From: MGML01 sp034416335
Lineage (GTDB): Bacteria; Chloroflexota; Dehalococcoidia; Dehalococcoidales; UBA2162
NCBI GenBank assembly: GCA_034416335.1
Contig: DAOULV010000017.1
Span: 1-64,000, forward strand
DNA: 64,000 nucleotides
Reading direction: 5' to 3'
The translations under genes and the position numbers were made by a program. The notes under the pieces were generated by a model. That model did not search any database and was not told the DNA's origin. It was given only the letters and a program-made list of their open reading frames with translations. Each line of letters starts with the position of its first letter. Position 1 is the stretch's first letter. Positions 1-9,011 of the stretch are shown here, piece by piece.

Positions 1-2653
1 AACTATAATCCCCCAGACTTACCAGATTGCCTTTAAGAATCGCTGAAGTCATAGTCTGGTTTGATGCAGCTAATGTAGTGACGGTTAAAGGTACAACAGG
101 AGTCGTGAAGCTGAGTTCCTCGCCGTACACGACAGGATTACAGGACACTTTAGCCTGAAAATAATAGGTGGTTTCGGGAGCAAGCCCTGAGAGGTTAGCG
201 CTGAAGTTACAGGCAACTCCTTTCGACTGAGGCGTGGTCTCATTACCGAGAGAACCTGAAATTAAACCCCACATAAATGATACATTCCCCGTAACATAAC
301 TGCCTAGGCTGTCCAGGCTGCCATTTAGAGTAACGTTATCCGAACCGACAGCGTTCGCGGCTTTGGTTGTTACGGAGGGAGGAATTTCCATATCGAAAGT
401 ATCGGAAGCGATCATATACGACCACGTGGAATTATAGGTTGTGGGAGGAGTAAACCATTTCTCGCATACCACTGCGTTCCATGTTCCCGACTCGTCTAGC
501 CCGGTAAATGTATACTGTCCCGGCAGGTTACCACTCGAATCGGAAGATATATTTGCAGTGGCTGCCCTGTTTCCGACGCCATTATAATAAGCTACCTGGT
601 AACCATGAGAAGGATGTAACCCGCTGGTATATGAATAAACAGTATCTCCCGGTGTAAAGTCATCGTCAGGTGTTGAATGGCCTGCATCGTTGTACGAGGT
701 ACAGGTTGGTAAAGTCGTATCTACTGCACCCTGGATATCCACAAGTCCCCATCCGTATATTCCATCATGTCCTGCATCACCTTTCTCCACGGCTGTCGCT
801 TCAAGTAAATGCTTGACCTGAGCTGGTGTCAGGTCCGGATATTTATCCAGCAGCAGCGCTCCGGCTCCGGCGGCGATAGGGCAGGCCATAGAGGTCCCCT
901 GCATTATATAGTAGTCGTAAGGTCCGGCACCGTTATTTGCGGTCGGATTATTCATATTCGGTGCATCATTATCTATATATTGATAATTGGGAGATCCTGT
1001 AGGATAGACATCATAGTCCCGACAGGATATGATTCCGCATCCAGGAGCGACAACGCTGACCTTAGGCGGCGCTCCTGTGTCTACTCTCGGTCCCCGGCTG
1101 CTGAAACTCGATATCGTATCAAGAGTCTCAGACGAATAAGGAGTTTCAGTATTATCATAACTCCACCAGGTCGTTCTGGTGGTGTAGGCGCCTACGGCTA
1201 TGGCGCTGTCAGCATCGGCAGGCGAACCGAGAGTATAGCTTGGGTCGGGGCTGGGGAAATATACATATCCGGAACCATATTGTATAACATAAAGATGGAA
1301 ATCCTGGGGAACTCCTGAACTGTTCGACACTTTCAGGTAACACGTGTAGCTTCCGGCTGGCAGCAGGGTGGGTACACCTGACGTCCCATAATAACCTACG
1401 CGTGATTCCGTCCCGCGTGCACTTTCCGATTGAGTCTCATTAAAAGTATTTAGAGGTGTTGTACCTGAGGCATCGTTATAGAACTGCATACTGAGGTTGT
1501 TATTCGTGCCGGTGCCGTCATACCATACCATATTCATTATTATCGCTGTATCATAAGCCCCTGCTTCGTAAATATTTACCTGGATACAATCGGTAGAACT
1601 TCCGGCTCCGACGGTACCGGAATAATGCAAGTAATCATTGGCTTCGTTCCCGGCTGAGATAAAGACAGTAGCTCCCTGACTTACAGCATAGTCGACAGCC
1701 TGGGACTCTTCGCAGCTCCCGTCATGGTAGGCATCCCAGCCGCCGTAACTCATTGTGATGATATCCGCATTGTATACGTCGACGGCATCACGTAAGGCGT
1801 ATACCATGGCGTCAGTCGATGCACCTCCGCTGGTGTCATTTCCTATTTTAAGGAAAACAAGGTTCGCGTCGGGAGCGGAGCCTTTATAATATCCGCCGGA
1901 CAGGGTACCTCTGCCGAGGACACTGCCTGCCACATGGGTGCCATGTCCTGTCACCATGTTTGCGATACTGTCATCCAGAACGGGGTAATTCGAGTAGTCT
2001 TTATATGCCGTAAGTGCCGGAAGGTCGGAATGAGTTACGTCCAGGCCTGAGTCCAAGACGCATATCGTGACACCGGTACCGTCGTATCCCGAACTCCAGA
2101 CATCATCGGCGTTTATTGCCTGGACTCCCAGGTCGTTCTGTGGTTCCAACATCCGTTCGGCTGTTTCCAGCCTGGATATATAATATAACCCGGTGAGTTC
2201 ATCGAGTTTATCGAGCGGCATATCGGCAAGAATATAACCGGTAGGGTGGTTCGGTAAAGGTGGTATCCATGAATCGGTGTATACCGTCAGTCCCAGGTTT
2301 TCGAGTTCCTCTATCTGTCGGGGAGTTGGTTTTTCTTCGAGGTGGATGAATATCCGCTGGGAATCAAGGTTGTCCAGGTCGATATCCGGCATTTGAAGTA
2401 TATCGAATCGTTCTTCTGCTTTGGATTCTTCCAGTGTTACTCTGGACTCTTCCAGTATTGCCCGAGACTCAGATGTTTCTATCACATGTTTCTTGGCATT
2501 TACTTGGAATGAGAGCAGGCTGCTGATCTGTACCTGTTGCCCTTCCTCTGCTTTCGCACCAGTGGGTTGAGAAATAGTGTATGAAACAAACTGGGACAGA
2601 ACAATAATTACCAGGAACGCAATGAACATTATTCTTTTCATATTATGCTTCAT
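1..2653 (-). CDS. Secreted subtilisin-like serine protease (S8), C-terminus cut by window edge
   Basis: Extracellular peptidase of the S8 family. A signal peptide lies at residues 1-35. The catalytic triad is readable: Asp201 in VLDSGLD, His237 in GHGTHVAG and Ser588 in GTSMACP, with the oxyanion Asn in SAGNEA between them. About 350 residues separate His and Ser, more than in a minimal subtilase, and the extra part (roughly 390-480) looks like an inserted beta-rich PPC-like domain. After the catalytic domain come fibronectin/Ig-like segments that run off the window at base 1, so the C-terminus is unknown. Residues 60-190 are probably a propeptide. Two in-frame ATGs exist (2653 and 2641); neither has a good ribosome site. 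It lies downstream of two other exported proteins on the same strand and is separated from them by a terminator at 2782-2811. Confidence 0.9.
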   Translation of the reverse strand, partial: MKHNMKRIMFIAFLVIIVLSQFVSYTISQPTGAKAEEGQQVQISSLLSFQVNAKKHVIETSESRAILEESRVTLEESKAEERFDILQMPDIDLDNLDSQRIFIHLEEKPTPRQIEELENLGLTVYTDSWIPPLPNHPTGYILADMPLDKLDELTGLYYISRLETAERMLEPQNDLGVQAINADDVWSSGYDGTGVTICVLDSGLDVTHSDLPALTAYKDYSNYPVLDDSIANMVTGHGTHVAGSVLGRGTLSGGYYKGSAPDANLVFLKIGNDTSGGASTDAMVYALRDAVDVYNADIITMSYGGWDAYHDGSCEESQAVDYAVSQGATVFISAGNEANDYLHYSGTVGAGSSTDCIQVNIYEAGAYDTAIIMNMVWYDGTGTNNNLSMQFYNDASGTTPLNTFNETQSESARGTESRVGYYGTSGVPTLLPAGSYTCYLKVSNSSGVPQDFHLYVIQYGSGYVYFPSPDPSYTLGSPADADSAIAVGAYTTRTTWWSYDNTETPYSSETLDTISSFSSRGPRVDTGAPPKVSVVAPGCGIISCRDYDVYPTGSPNYQYIDNDAPNMNNPTANNGAGPYDYYIMQGTSMACPIAAGAGALLLDKYPDLTPAQVKHLLEATAVEKGDAGHDGIYGWGLVDIQGAVDTTLPTCTSYNDAGHSTPDDDFTPGDTVYSYTSGLHPSHGYQVAYYNGVGNRAATANISSDSSGNLPGQYTFTGLDESGTWNAVVCEKWFTPPTTYNSTWSYMIASDTFDMEIPPSVTTKAANAVGSDNVTLNGSLDSLGSYVTGNVSFMWGLISGSLGNETTPQSKGVACNFSANLSGLAPETTYYFQAKVSCNPVVYGEELSFTTPVVPLTVTTLAASNQTMTSAILKGNLVSLGDYS

Positions 2654-2781
2654 CCGTATGAAAGATTGCAGCTTTGCTGGGTATCTCCAGATATATTAAG
2701 CTATTTATCACCAACATTACCAGTTGCAGTATGAACTAAAATTCATCAGGTCTTCATGAGAGAATAAAGGGCTTCTTAATA

Positions 2782-2811
2782 AACAGGGCAGTTCGTGAGA
2801 ACTGCCCTGTT
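2782..2811 (-). terminator. Hairpin terminator after the giant surface protein
   Basis: A 13-bp perfect stem with a GTGA loop, beginning AACAGGGCAGTTC, lies 25 bases past the stop of the 2836-8961 gene. It is followed on the minus strand by a T-rich stretch. It separates that gene from the protease gene. Confidence 0.7.
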
Positions 2812-2835
2812 CGTTTCGAGTTATCGTATTAGAGG

Positions 2836-5800
2836 CTAGGCCATCCGCCGTCTGCGGATCCACCAGTATGCTGCGGCGATTACTGCGACCGCGGCGATAC
2901 CGATTATCACCCAGACCCAGGTAGCCAGACCTCCCTTTTCGACCGGTTTCTCGACCGGTTTCTCGACCGGTTTCTCGACCGGTTTCTCCGTCACTGTGAA
3001 GCTGCCGGTCAGGTCGCCGATGCTTACTGAGTAGGTGCCGGCGGTATTCTGGGCTGTGGTGAAGGTAACCGTCTGGCTTTCACCGGCGCTGAGGGTAACT
3101 TCTCTCTCTTCAGCGACGGAACCGTTCAGGTTCAGTTTGACGGTGTATTTACCGCTGGCTTCACCTTCGTTGGTAACGAGTACCTTGATGGTGACTATAT
3201 TACCTATCTCAACGCTGCTCGGCGAGATGCTCAGGCTGCTCAGCGTGAACTTGGCCTGTCCAGTCGGCTCGTACGGTTCAACCACGACTTCTTCTTCCTC
3301 TTCAGCCGTGCTGATTATGGCGAACTTGGTGAAGTGCGTTATCACGGCACTTATCGTGTTGGCTACCGTATCGACCGTGCTTTCGAGCGTGACCCACTGC
3401 GAGCCGTCATAGTAAGCGATGTACATCGCGGCTTCGTCCGCTCCGGCAGGTAACATCGCCGGATCATATGTCATGGTCAGGGTTATTCCAGGATCGAATG
3501 TCGCTCCGTCCGGACCGAAGTCATAAGCGGCAACAATACCCATTCCTGCTGGCGCTGCCGCTGGTGTGGCATCCGCTGAAGCCGTAACGGCGGTGAGTGC
3601 ATTGCCTTCGGCGTCGAGTATCATCGTGCTCGCCGAAATATCCAGTCGGGCTTTGCTGTCTGAAGTTGTCAGCGTACAGCTTGCCAGTACTCTACCTGCG
3701 TTGGATACCTTCAGCGGAGTACTTGCCGACAGTCCGGTGAGTACCACTGTCTGCGAAGGTGCTACGTATCCTGTTACCGGTGGCTGCTCAGCAGGAGCCG
3801 GAGCCGCCAGTTCCTGACCGAACGCACCGAACTTACTCAGGTGTGTAATCGTACCATACACGAAGTTGCCGGTTACGTTCGAACCGCTTCCGGGGACCGC
3901 TTCCCACTGACCCGTAGCTGTGTTGACAGTGTAAAGTTTAAGGGTGGATTCGTCTATTCCGAGGGCGAAAATAACGTCCTCGTCGTAATTCACGGTAACG
4001 TATATGGAGTCGATGCTGTCGGAAAGGTTACCGCTGGCAACGATTTCAAGGAATATACCGGCTTCGTTGCCGCCACTCGCGGAATTTTCCGCCAGGTTCT
4101 CGGTATGCTGTGTTACGGAGATACTCTGACCTGTAACATCGGTAGTCGTATCGATTTCAAGGTTCGTACCTCCGGCGTTAACCGTGGCATTGGCTCCGAC
4201 TGTAGTTACGGACTGTGTTCTGAACGTTGCCGTTGCCGTGATTCCCTTGTTTCCGGCTTTATCCGTTCCCGTAGCGCTTACCGTGTACGTTGTTCCGGCT
4301 CCTGGATTATTCATCACACCGGTCCACTCCAGGGGGCCTGTCTGTACCATAGTACCCGGAGCGGTTCCACCCATTGTAGGTGTTGCCGTGAGTGCTTCAT
4401 TCGACGTTACGGTAACGATTATCGTATCGGTCGGGTCACTCAGTCCTATGTTAACTCTCGGCGCCGTAACATCGAGAGTGACTTTAACAACACCCGATGT
4501 TCCCGTATTTGCGGCGCCGTCGGTAGCTTTCGCTTCGATGGTGTTGGCTCCAGACCTGAGTGCAACGGTCTTACTGAAACTTCCAGTAGCATCTACCGCT
4601 ACCGTCTGAGATACACCGTTAACAATCAGGGTAGCGCTGGTTATGGCAAGGTCGTTCACTGTACCCGTAACCAGTTGACCACCCGCATTGGTAAGGGCGT
4701 TGTTGGTCGGAGCAGTTATGGTAACCTTCGGCTTGGTTTTATCGTATACTACCGTCGCCGTTGCAGCTGTCGAAGTATTACCGAGTGCATCGGCGGCGGT
4801 TACCGCTATTGCGTTGGAACCTGCGTTCAGTACCACATTCTGGCTGAACACACCGGCTACGACAGGAACTACAACAGGTACGCCGTTCAATGTCAGTGTG
4901 GCCTGCGTAACGGTAGGATCGTCAACGGTACCCTCGACGGTGATACCGGCGGTATTAACCTGGCTTCCCGATACCGGTTTCGTCAGGGTTACTACCGGTT
5001 TCGTCGTATCGCGTACCACGGTCCTGATACCCGAAGTACCAAGGTAACCGCCTGAGGAACCGCTTACGACGATACTGTTCCTCCCCTCCTGGAGACTTAC
5101 AGTGGTCGAGAAGCTTCCGCTGACGGAACCCACGATGGCGCCGTTAACTCTGAGAGTTGCAGACGTGGCACCGGTTACCGTACCGGTTACAGCTATCGAA
5201 GTGCTGCCGGTGATGGTTCCTTCTGCAGGAGTAAGTATCGTTATCACCGGTTTATTAGGATTGACTTCAACGGTTCTGGTACCGGATGAACCAGTGTTAC
5301 CGGCGGTGTCGTCCGCGCTGACCGATATTGTATTTCTGCCTGCAGCGACACCATCACCCGGACCGACAACTACGCTGAAGTCTCCGTTGGCGTCAGGCGC
5401 CGGGGGGGCTCCGATGGATGTTCCGTTGACAATAACGTCAATCGAAACAGCATCGCCGACGTTACCACTTACCGTAATGCTCGTTGTGTTGGCTGTAGTA
5501 CCGTCCGACGGCCTGGTAAGTCTTACCCTGGGAGCCGTGACATCGGCCAATACCGTTATTGTGGTGCTGCCATTCGGCGCGCCGGCAATATTTGTACTGA
5601 CCGTTACCGTGCCGGCCGCGGTAATTTTTACCAGACCGGTAGTAGCGTTCACAGTACCGGCAGCTCCGGCGGCACTCCAGTTAGCCGTGCCGGTAACGAT
5701 AGTCGCCGCACCTACACTGTTGATAGAAGTAGCAGCCAGTTGAATAGTCTGATCGGTACTGCCGGATATCAGTCTTACGCTCGGATCTACCGGCGTGACT

Positions 5801-8800
5801 TTAATTTCGGTGACTACCGGTGCGGTGACAGTTAGATTAGCTGAACCGTGAATTCCGCCAAGAGCAGCGGTGATATTGGCAGTACCGGCGGCGTAAGTAG
5901 TTGCCAGACCGGAACCACGCGTAACCGTAGCTACGGCGGTATTATTACTGGTCCAGGTAACACGTGTAGAGATATCTTGAGTAGAAGCATCCGAGTAAGT
6001 ACCCGTGGCGGTGAACTGCCGTGTATCACCTGCCTGGTTGGTTGGTGATGCCGGGGTTACCGCTATCGATTCAAGCGTGGCTGCGGTAACGGTAAGAGTC
6101 GTAGTATCGTTCATGCCGGCAGTATTCGTGCTTATGGTCGTTGTTCCGGCTGCAAGGGCTGTTACAACACCCGTGGCGGAATTGATGGTAGCCACGGTCG
6201 TGTTGGAGCTGCTCCAGTTCCCGCTGGTGGTAATATCATTTACTGAACCGTCTCCGTAGGAACTGAGAGCCCTGAATGCCAGACTATCACCTACCGTAAT
6301 AGTAGGATTATCCGGCGTTATCGTTACTCCGGTCTGAGCTGCCTCAGTTACGGTCACGGCAGCGGAAGCGCTCTTACCAAGCTTGGTAGCTGTTATTGTT
6401 GCCGTGCCCGGAGTTTGCCCTGATACTCTACCCGGATTTGCCTCTCCCATGGTCTGTACGGTGGCTACACCCGGGTTGCTGCTTGACCAGACCGAGGTAG
6501 TGGTCACAACTCCCAGGCTGTTATTGCCCCGGTCATATGCTGTGGCAGCCAGGTTAGTATTAGCGCCCGCAGCTATAGTAGCGGTAGTTGGTGTCACTGT
6601 GATGTGATGTAAGACACCGACGTTAACAGTCAGGGTAGAAGTGGTTAATACACCGGTGTAATTACCGGTTACCGTCCAGGTTCCTGCTGTTTGTGGTGTG
6701 TAGACATTAGCTGTCCAGCTGCCACCGGCACCACCTTGGATTGAGAAAATAGTGGAGGTGGTAACATTGCCGCGGCTGTTATTATCGTTATCGAAAGCCT
6801 CGACGGTGTATGCCTGAGTGTCATCGGCGGTTATTGTCGAACTTGCCGGTGACATTACGATATGGTCTAGAGCACCTACGGTGACGGTCAGCGTTGCTGT
6901 ATCGGTCTTGCCGGTAAGGTTAGCTGTCACTGTCCAGGTACCTACATTGCCCGGGTTATATACGTTGCTGTCAGCGCCTGTCCAGGTTCCGCCTGCACCG
7001 GCTTCAATACTAAACGTAGTCCCACCACTGGTAACATCACCGCGGCTGTTATTATGCTGGTCGAACGCTTCGGCCGTATATGTCTGAGTATCGTCAGCGG
7101 TAATGGTAGCCGTAGAAGGCGAAACTACTATATGATGCAAGGCTCCCGGATTTACCGTTAGGGAGGTGGTATTGGAAACACCGTCCGGATGCGTGACTGT
7201 AACTGTCCATACCCCTGTTTTTTCGGCAGTGTAGACGTTACCCGTCCAGCTGCCGCCGGCGGTGGTGTTAATTGAGAAGGTTACTGCGGAGGTGCCGTCC
7301 CAGTGCTGTGCCGCACCGTCGTATACCTCAACGGTAAATGCCTGAGTATCATCGGCAGTGATTGTCGGGTCAGCCGGTGAGATTACCATTGCAACGACGG
7401 TACCGCCTTCAACGGACAGATTGGCAGAGCCAATCTTGCCGGCGTAGGTACCGTTTACTCCCCAGGTGCCCACGTTCTCAGGTGTGTAGACGTTAGCTGC
7501 CCAGCTTCCGCCGGCACCGGCGTCTATGGTGAATAAGGTCACACCGGTAACGTCCCAGCTGTTCGATGTGGCGTCATAAGCCATTGAGGTATATGTCGCC
7601 GTGTCATCGGTGGTAATGGTAGGCGTGGTTGTCGATATCGTTACGTGATCTACGGCACCGACATCGACTTCCAGGGGTGCTGTATCTGTCTTACCCGTAG
7701 CGGTGTGAGTACCGGTTACCGTCCAGTTACCCGCTACTTCAGGTGTATAAACATTGGCTGCCCAGCTGCCTCCGGCACTGGCATTTATAGCGAAAGTAGT
7801 CCCGCCGGTGACATCACCGAGGTTATTTCCGCCCTGATCGACAGCCGTAGCAGTAAATGTAGCCGTATCATCGGCTGTAATAGTAGGTGTTCCTGTTGTT
7901 ATCGTTAGTTGATCGACGACGCCAGGATTCACGGTTAATGTAGCCGTAGTCGTATTGCCGCTGAGGTTACCGGTCACCGTCCAGATACCCTGCGTCTGCG
8001 GTGTATAAACGTTGTCTGTCCAGCTTCCTCCCGCACCGGCTTCTATGGTGAATACAGTCGAGCCGGTTGCGCTCCAGTTACCTCCCACTGCGTTGAAGGC
8101 AGTGGAGGTGTAAGCCTGGGTATCGTCGGCGGTTATCGTCGCCGATGAAGGTGCAATCGTAATGTGGTCGACCTCACCGTTTTGTACCGTGAGAGTAGAT
8201 GTACCGGTTTTGCCATCCAGCGAAGCTGAGATAACAGTAGAACCGGCAGACACCGAAGTAGCCGTACCGGTCCCGTTAATAGTAGCTACCCCGGGAGTCG
8301 CACTGTCCCAGGTAACGGAACTGGTAATGTCCATCCAGCCGGCGGTGTATGTACCATTAGCGGTGAACTGCTGAGTCTGCCCCAGCGTAATGGTCGGGTC
8401 AACCGGGGTTACCGCTATCGATTGCAGTGTACCCGGCACAACCTGTACCGTAGCACCGGTCAAAGTAGTACAATCGTATATTGTACTTGAAACCGATACT
8501 TCAGTATTTCTCCCATCAAGCAAGTGGAAAGAGACAGAAGTACCGGCAGATACTGCCAGGGCTTTAAACTGTATATTAACGAAGTCGGTAGTGCCGGGGG
8601 TTCCCGCACTGAAAGTCGCTCGGGTGTGGTCTGCCTTTCCATTAGCGGGATCGTGAGTTGCCATCGGGAAATTCTGATCCCAGGGATTAGTCGCCGGTAT
8701 GTGAAATGCCTCGAACTGCAGGATGGCAGGGTCAAAATCGACACAGATAGTGACGCCGTCAACCGCATTGGCTCCGGCCTGTACCTGAACAGTGATATTG

Positions 8801-8961
8801 AAGCTTTCACCGAGATTCACTGTCGAGCTGGCAGGCAGCATGACATAGTCGACATCGATACTAGCTGCCGCAGCCTGCTGTGGTGGTGATACGGCAGCCA
8901 TCGTTAATATCATAAAAAGAGTAGTAAGGATGTTTATCAGCCGGTAAAAAGTCTTTCTCAT
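2836..8961 (-). CDS. Giant surface protein: N-terminal cohesin-like domain, Ig-like repeats, CARDB, C-terminal membrane anchor
   Basis: A 2041-residue exported protein that probably decorates the cell surface. Visible order: signal peptide (1-33); cohesin-like beta-sandwich (about 34-175, with VDGVTICVDFDPAILQF); one BIG2 domain; six related repeats of about 85 residues carrying the signature TITADDTQAYT and ending in TLTV; further BIG2 domains; five Ig-like units that begin like APRVRLTRPSDG; two regions with a HFTKF/HLSKFG signature; a CARDB domain; a PVEK linker; one transmembrane helix; and an RRRRMA tail. The C-terminus (membrane helix plus basic tail) suggests membrane anchoring with the bulk outside. 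The start has a strong ribosome site (AAAGGAAGG). The upstream neighbour, 50 bases away on the same strand, ends in a dockerin, so the two may bind each other. The composition is rich in Thr, Val and Gly, as usual for adhesin-like repeats. Confidence 0.88.
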   Translation of the reverse strand: MRKTFYRLINILTTLFMILTMAAVSPPQQAAAASIDVDYVMLPASSTVNLGESFNITVQVQAGANAVDGVTICVDFDPAILQFEAFHIPATNPWDQNFPMATHDPANGKADHTRATFSAGTPGTTDFVNIQFKALAVSAGTSVSFHLLDGRNTEVSVSSTIYDCTTLTGATVQVVPGTLQSIAVTPVDPTITLGQTQQFTANGTYTAGWMDITSSVTWDSATPGVATINGTGTATSVSAGSTVISASLDGKTGTSTLTVQNGEVDHITIAPSSATITADDTQAYTSTAFNAVGGNWSATGSTVFTIEAGAGGSWTDNVYTPQTQGIWTVTGNLSGNTTTATLTVNPGVVDQLTITTGTPTITADDTATFTATAVDQGGNNLGDVTGGTTFAINASAGGSWAANVYTPEVAGNWTVTGTHTATGKTDTAPLEVDVGAVDHVTISTTTPTITTDDTATYTSMAYDATSNSWDVTGVTLFTIDAGAGGSWAANVYTPENVGTWGVNGTYAGKIGSANLSVEGGTVVAMVISPADPTITADDTQAFTVEVYDGAAQHWDGTSAVTFSINTTAGGSWTGNVYTAEKTGVWTVTVTHPDGVSNTTSLTVNPGALHHIVVSPSTATITADDTQTYTAEAFDQHNNSRGDVTSGGTTFSIEAGAGGTWTGADSNVYNPGNVGTWTVTANLTGKTDTATLTVTVGALDHIVMSPASSTITADDTQAYTVEAFDNDNNSRGNVTTSTIFSIQGGAGGSWTANVYTPQTAGTWTVTGNYTGVLTTSTLTVNVGVLHHITVTPTTATIAAGANTNLAATAYDRGNNSLGVVTTTSVWSSSNPGVATVQTMGEANPGRVSGQTPGTATITATKLGKSASAAVTVTEAAQTGVTITPDNPTITVGDSLAFRALSSYGDGSVNDITTSGNWSSSNTTVATINSATGVVTALAAGTTTISTNTAGMNDTTTLTVTAATLESIAVTPASPTNQAGDTRQFTATGTYSDASTQDISTRVTWTSNNTAVATVTRGSGLATTYAAGTANITAALGGIHGSANLTVTAPVVTEIKVTPVDPSVRLISGSTDQTIQLAATSINSVGAATIVTGTANWSAAGAAGTVNATTGLVKITAAGTVTVSTNIAGAPNGSTTITVLADVTAPRVRLTRPSDGTTANTTSITVSGNVGDAVSIDVIVNGTSIGAPPAPDANGDFSVVVGPGDGVAAGRNTISVSADDTAGNTGSSGTRTVEVNPNKPVITILTPAEGTITGSTSIAVTGTVTGATSATLRVNGAIVGSVSGSFSTTVSLQEGRNSIVVSGSSGGYLGTSGIRTVVRDTTKPVVTLTKPVSGSQVNTAGITVEGTVDDPTVTQATLTLNGVPVVVPVVAGVFSQNVVLNAGSNAIAVTAADALGNTSTAATATVVYDKTKPKVTITAPTNNALTNAGGQLVTGTVNDLAITSATLIVNGVSQTVAVDATGSFSKTVALRSGANTIEAKATDGAANTGTSGVVKVTLDVTAPRVNIGLSDPTDTIIVTVTSNEALTATPTMGGTAPGTMVQTGPLEWTGVMNNPGAGTTYTVSATGTDKAGNKGITATATFRTQSVTTVGANATVNAGGTNLEIDTTTDVTGQSISVTQHTENLAENSASGGNEAGIFLEIVASGNLSDSIDSIYVTVNYDEDVIFALGIDESTLKLYTVNTATGQWEAVPGSGSNVTGNFVYGTITHLSKFGAFGQELAAPAPAEQPPVTGYVAPSQTVVLTGLSASTPLKVSNAGRVLASCTLTTSDSKARLDISASTMILDAEGNALTAVTASADATPAAAPAGMGIVAAYDFGPDGATFDPGITLTMTYDPAMLPAGADEAAMYIAYYDGSQWVTLESTVDTVANTISAVITHFTKFAIISTAEEEEEVVVEPYEPTGQAKFTLSSLSISPSSVEIGNIVTIKVLVTNEGEASGKYTVKLNLNGSVAEEREVTLSAGESQTVTFTTAQNTAGTYSVSIGDLTGSFTVTEKPVEKPVEKPVEKPVEKGGLATWVWVIIGIAAVAVIAAAYWWIRRRRMA
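2941..2990 (-). repeat. Four tandem 12-bp repeats encoding PVEK
   Basis: The unit CGACCGGTTTCT (plus strand) is repeated about four times without change and encodes a PVEK linker just before the membrane helix. Such perfect short tandem repeats can change copy number by slippage. Confidence 0.85.
6620..8172 (-). repeat. Six coding repeats of about 85 residues
   Basis: Six consecutive Ig-like units share the signatures TITADDT, GGSW..NVYTP and GTWTV. They are diverged at the DNA level but clearly one family, so they arose by old internal duplication. Confidence 0.8.
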
Positions 8962-9011
8962 GATTGCGCCTTCCTTTTATCGGTTATTGGTAAATATATA
9001 ATCGTTATATA

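Noticed and set aside
3841..5055. 404-codon open frame on the plus strand
   Set aside because: It is antisense to the Ig-repeat protein. The repetitive Thr/Val/Gly codons leave few stops on the other strand, there is no ribosome site and the translation has no domain structure.
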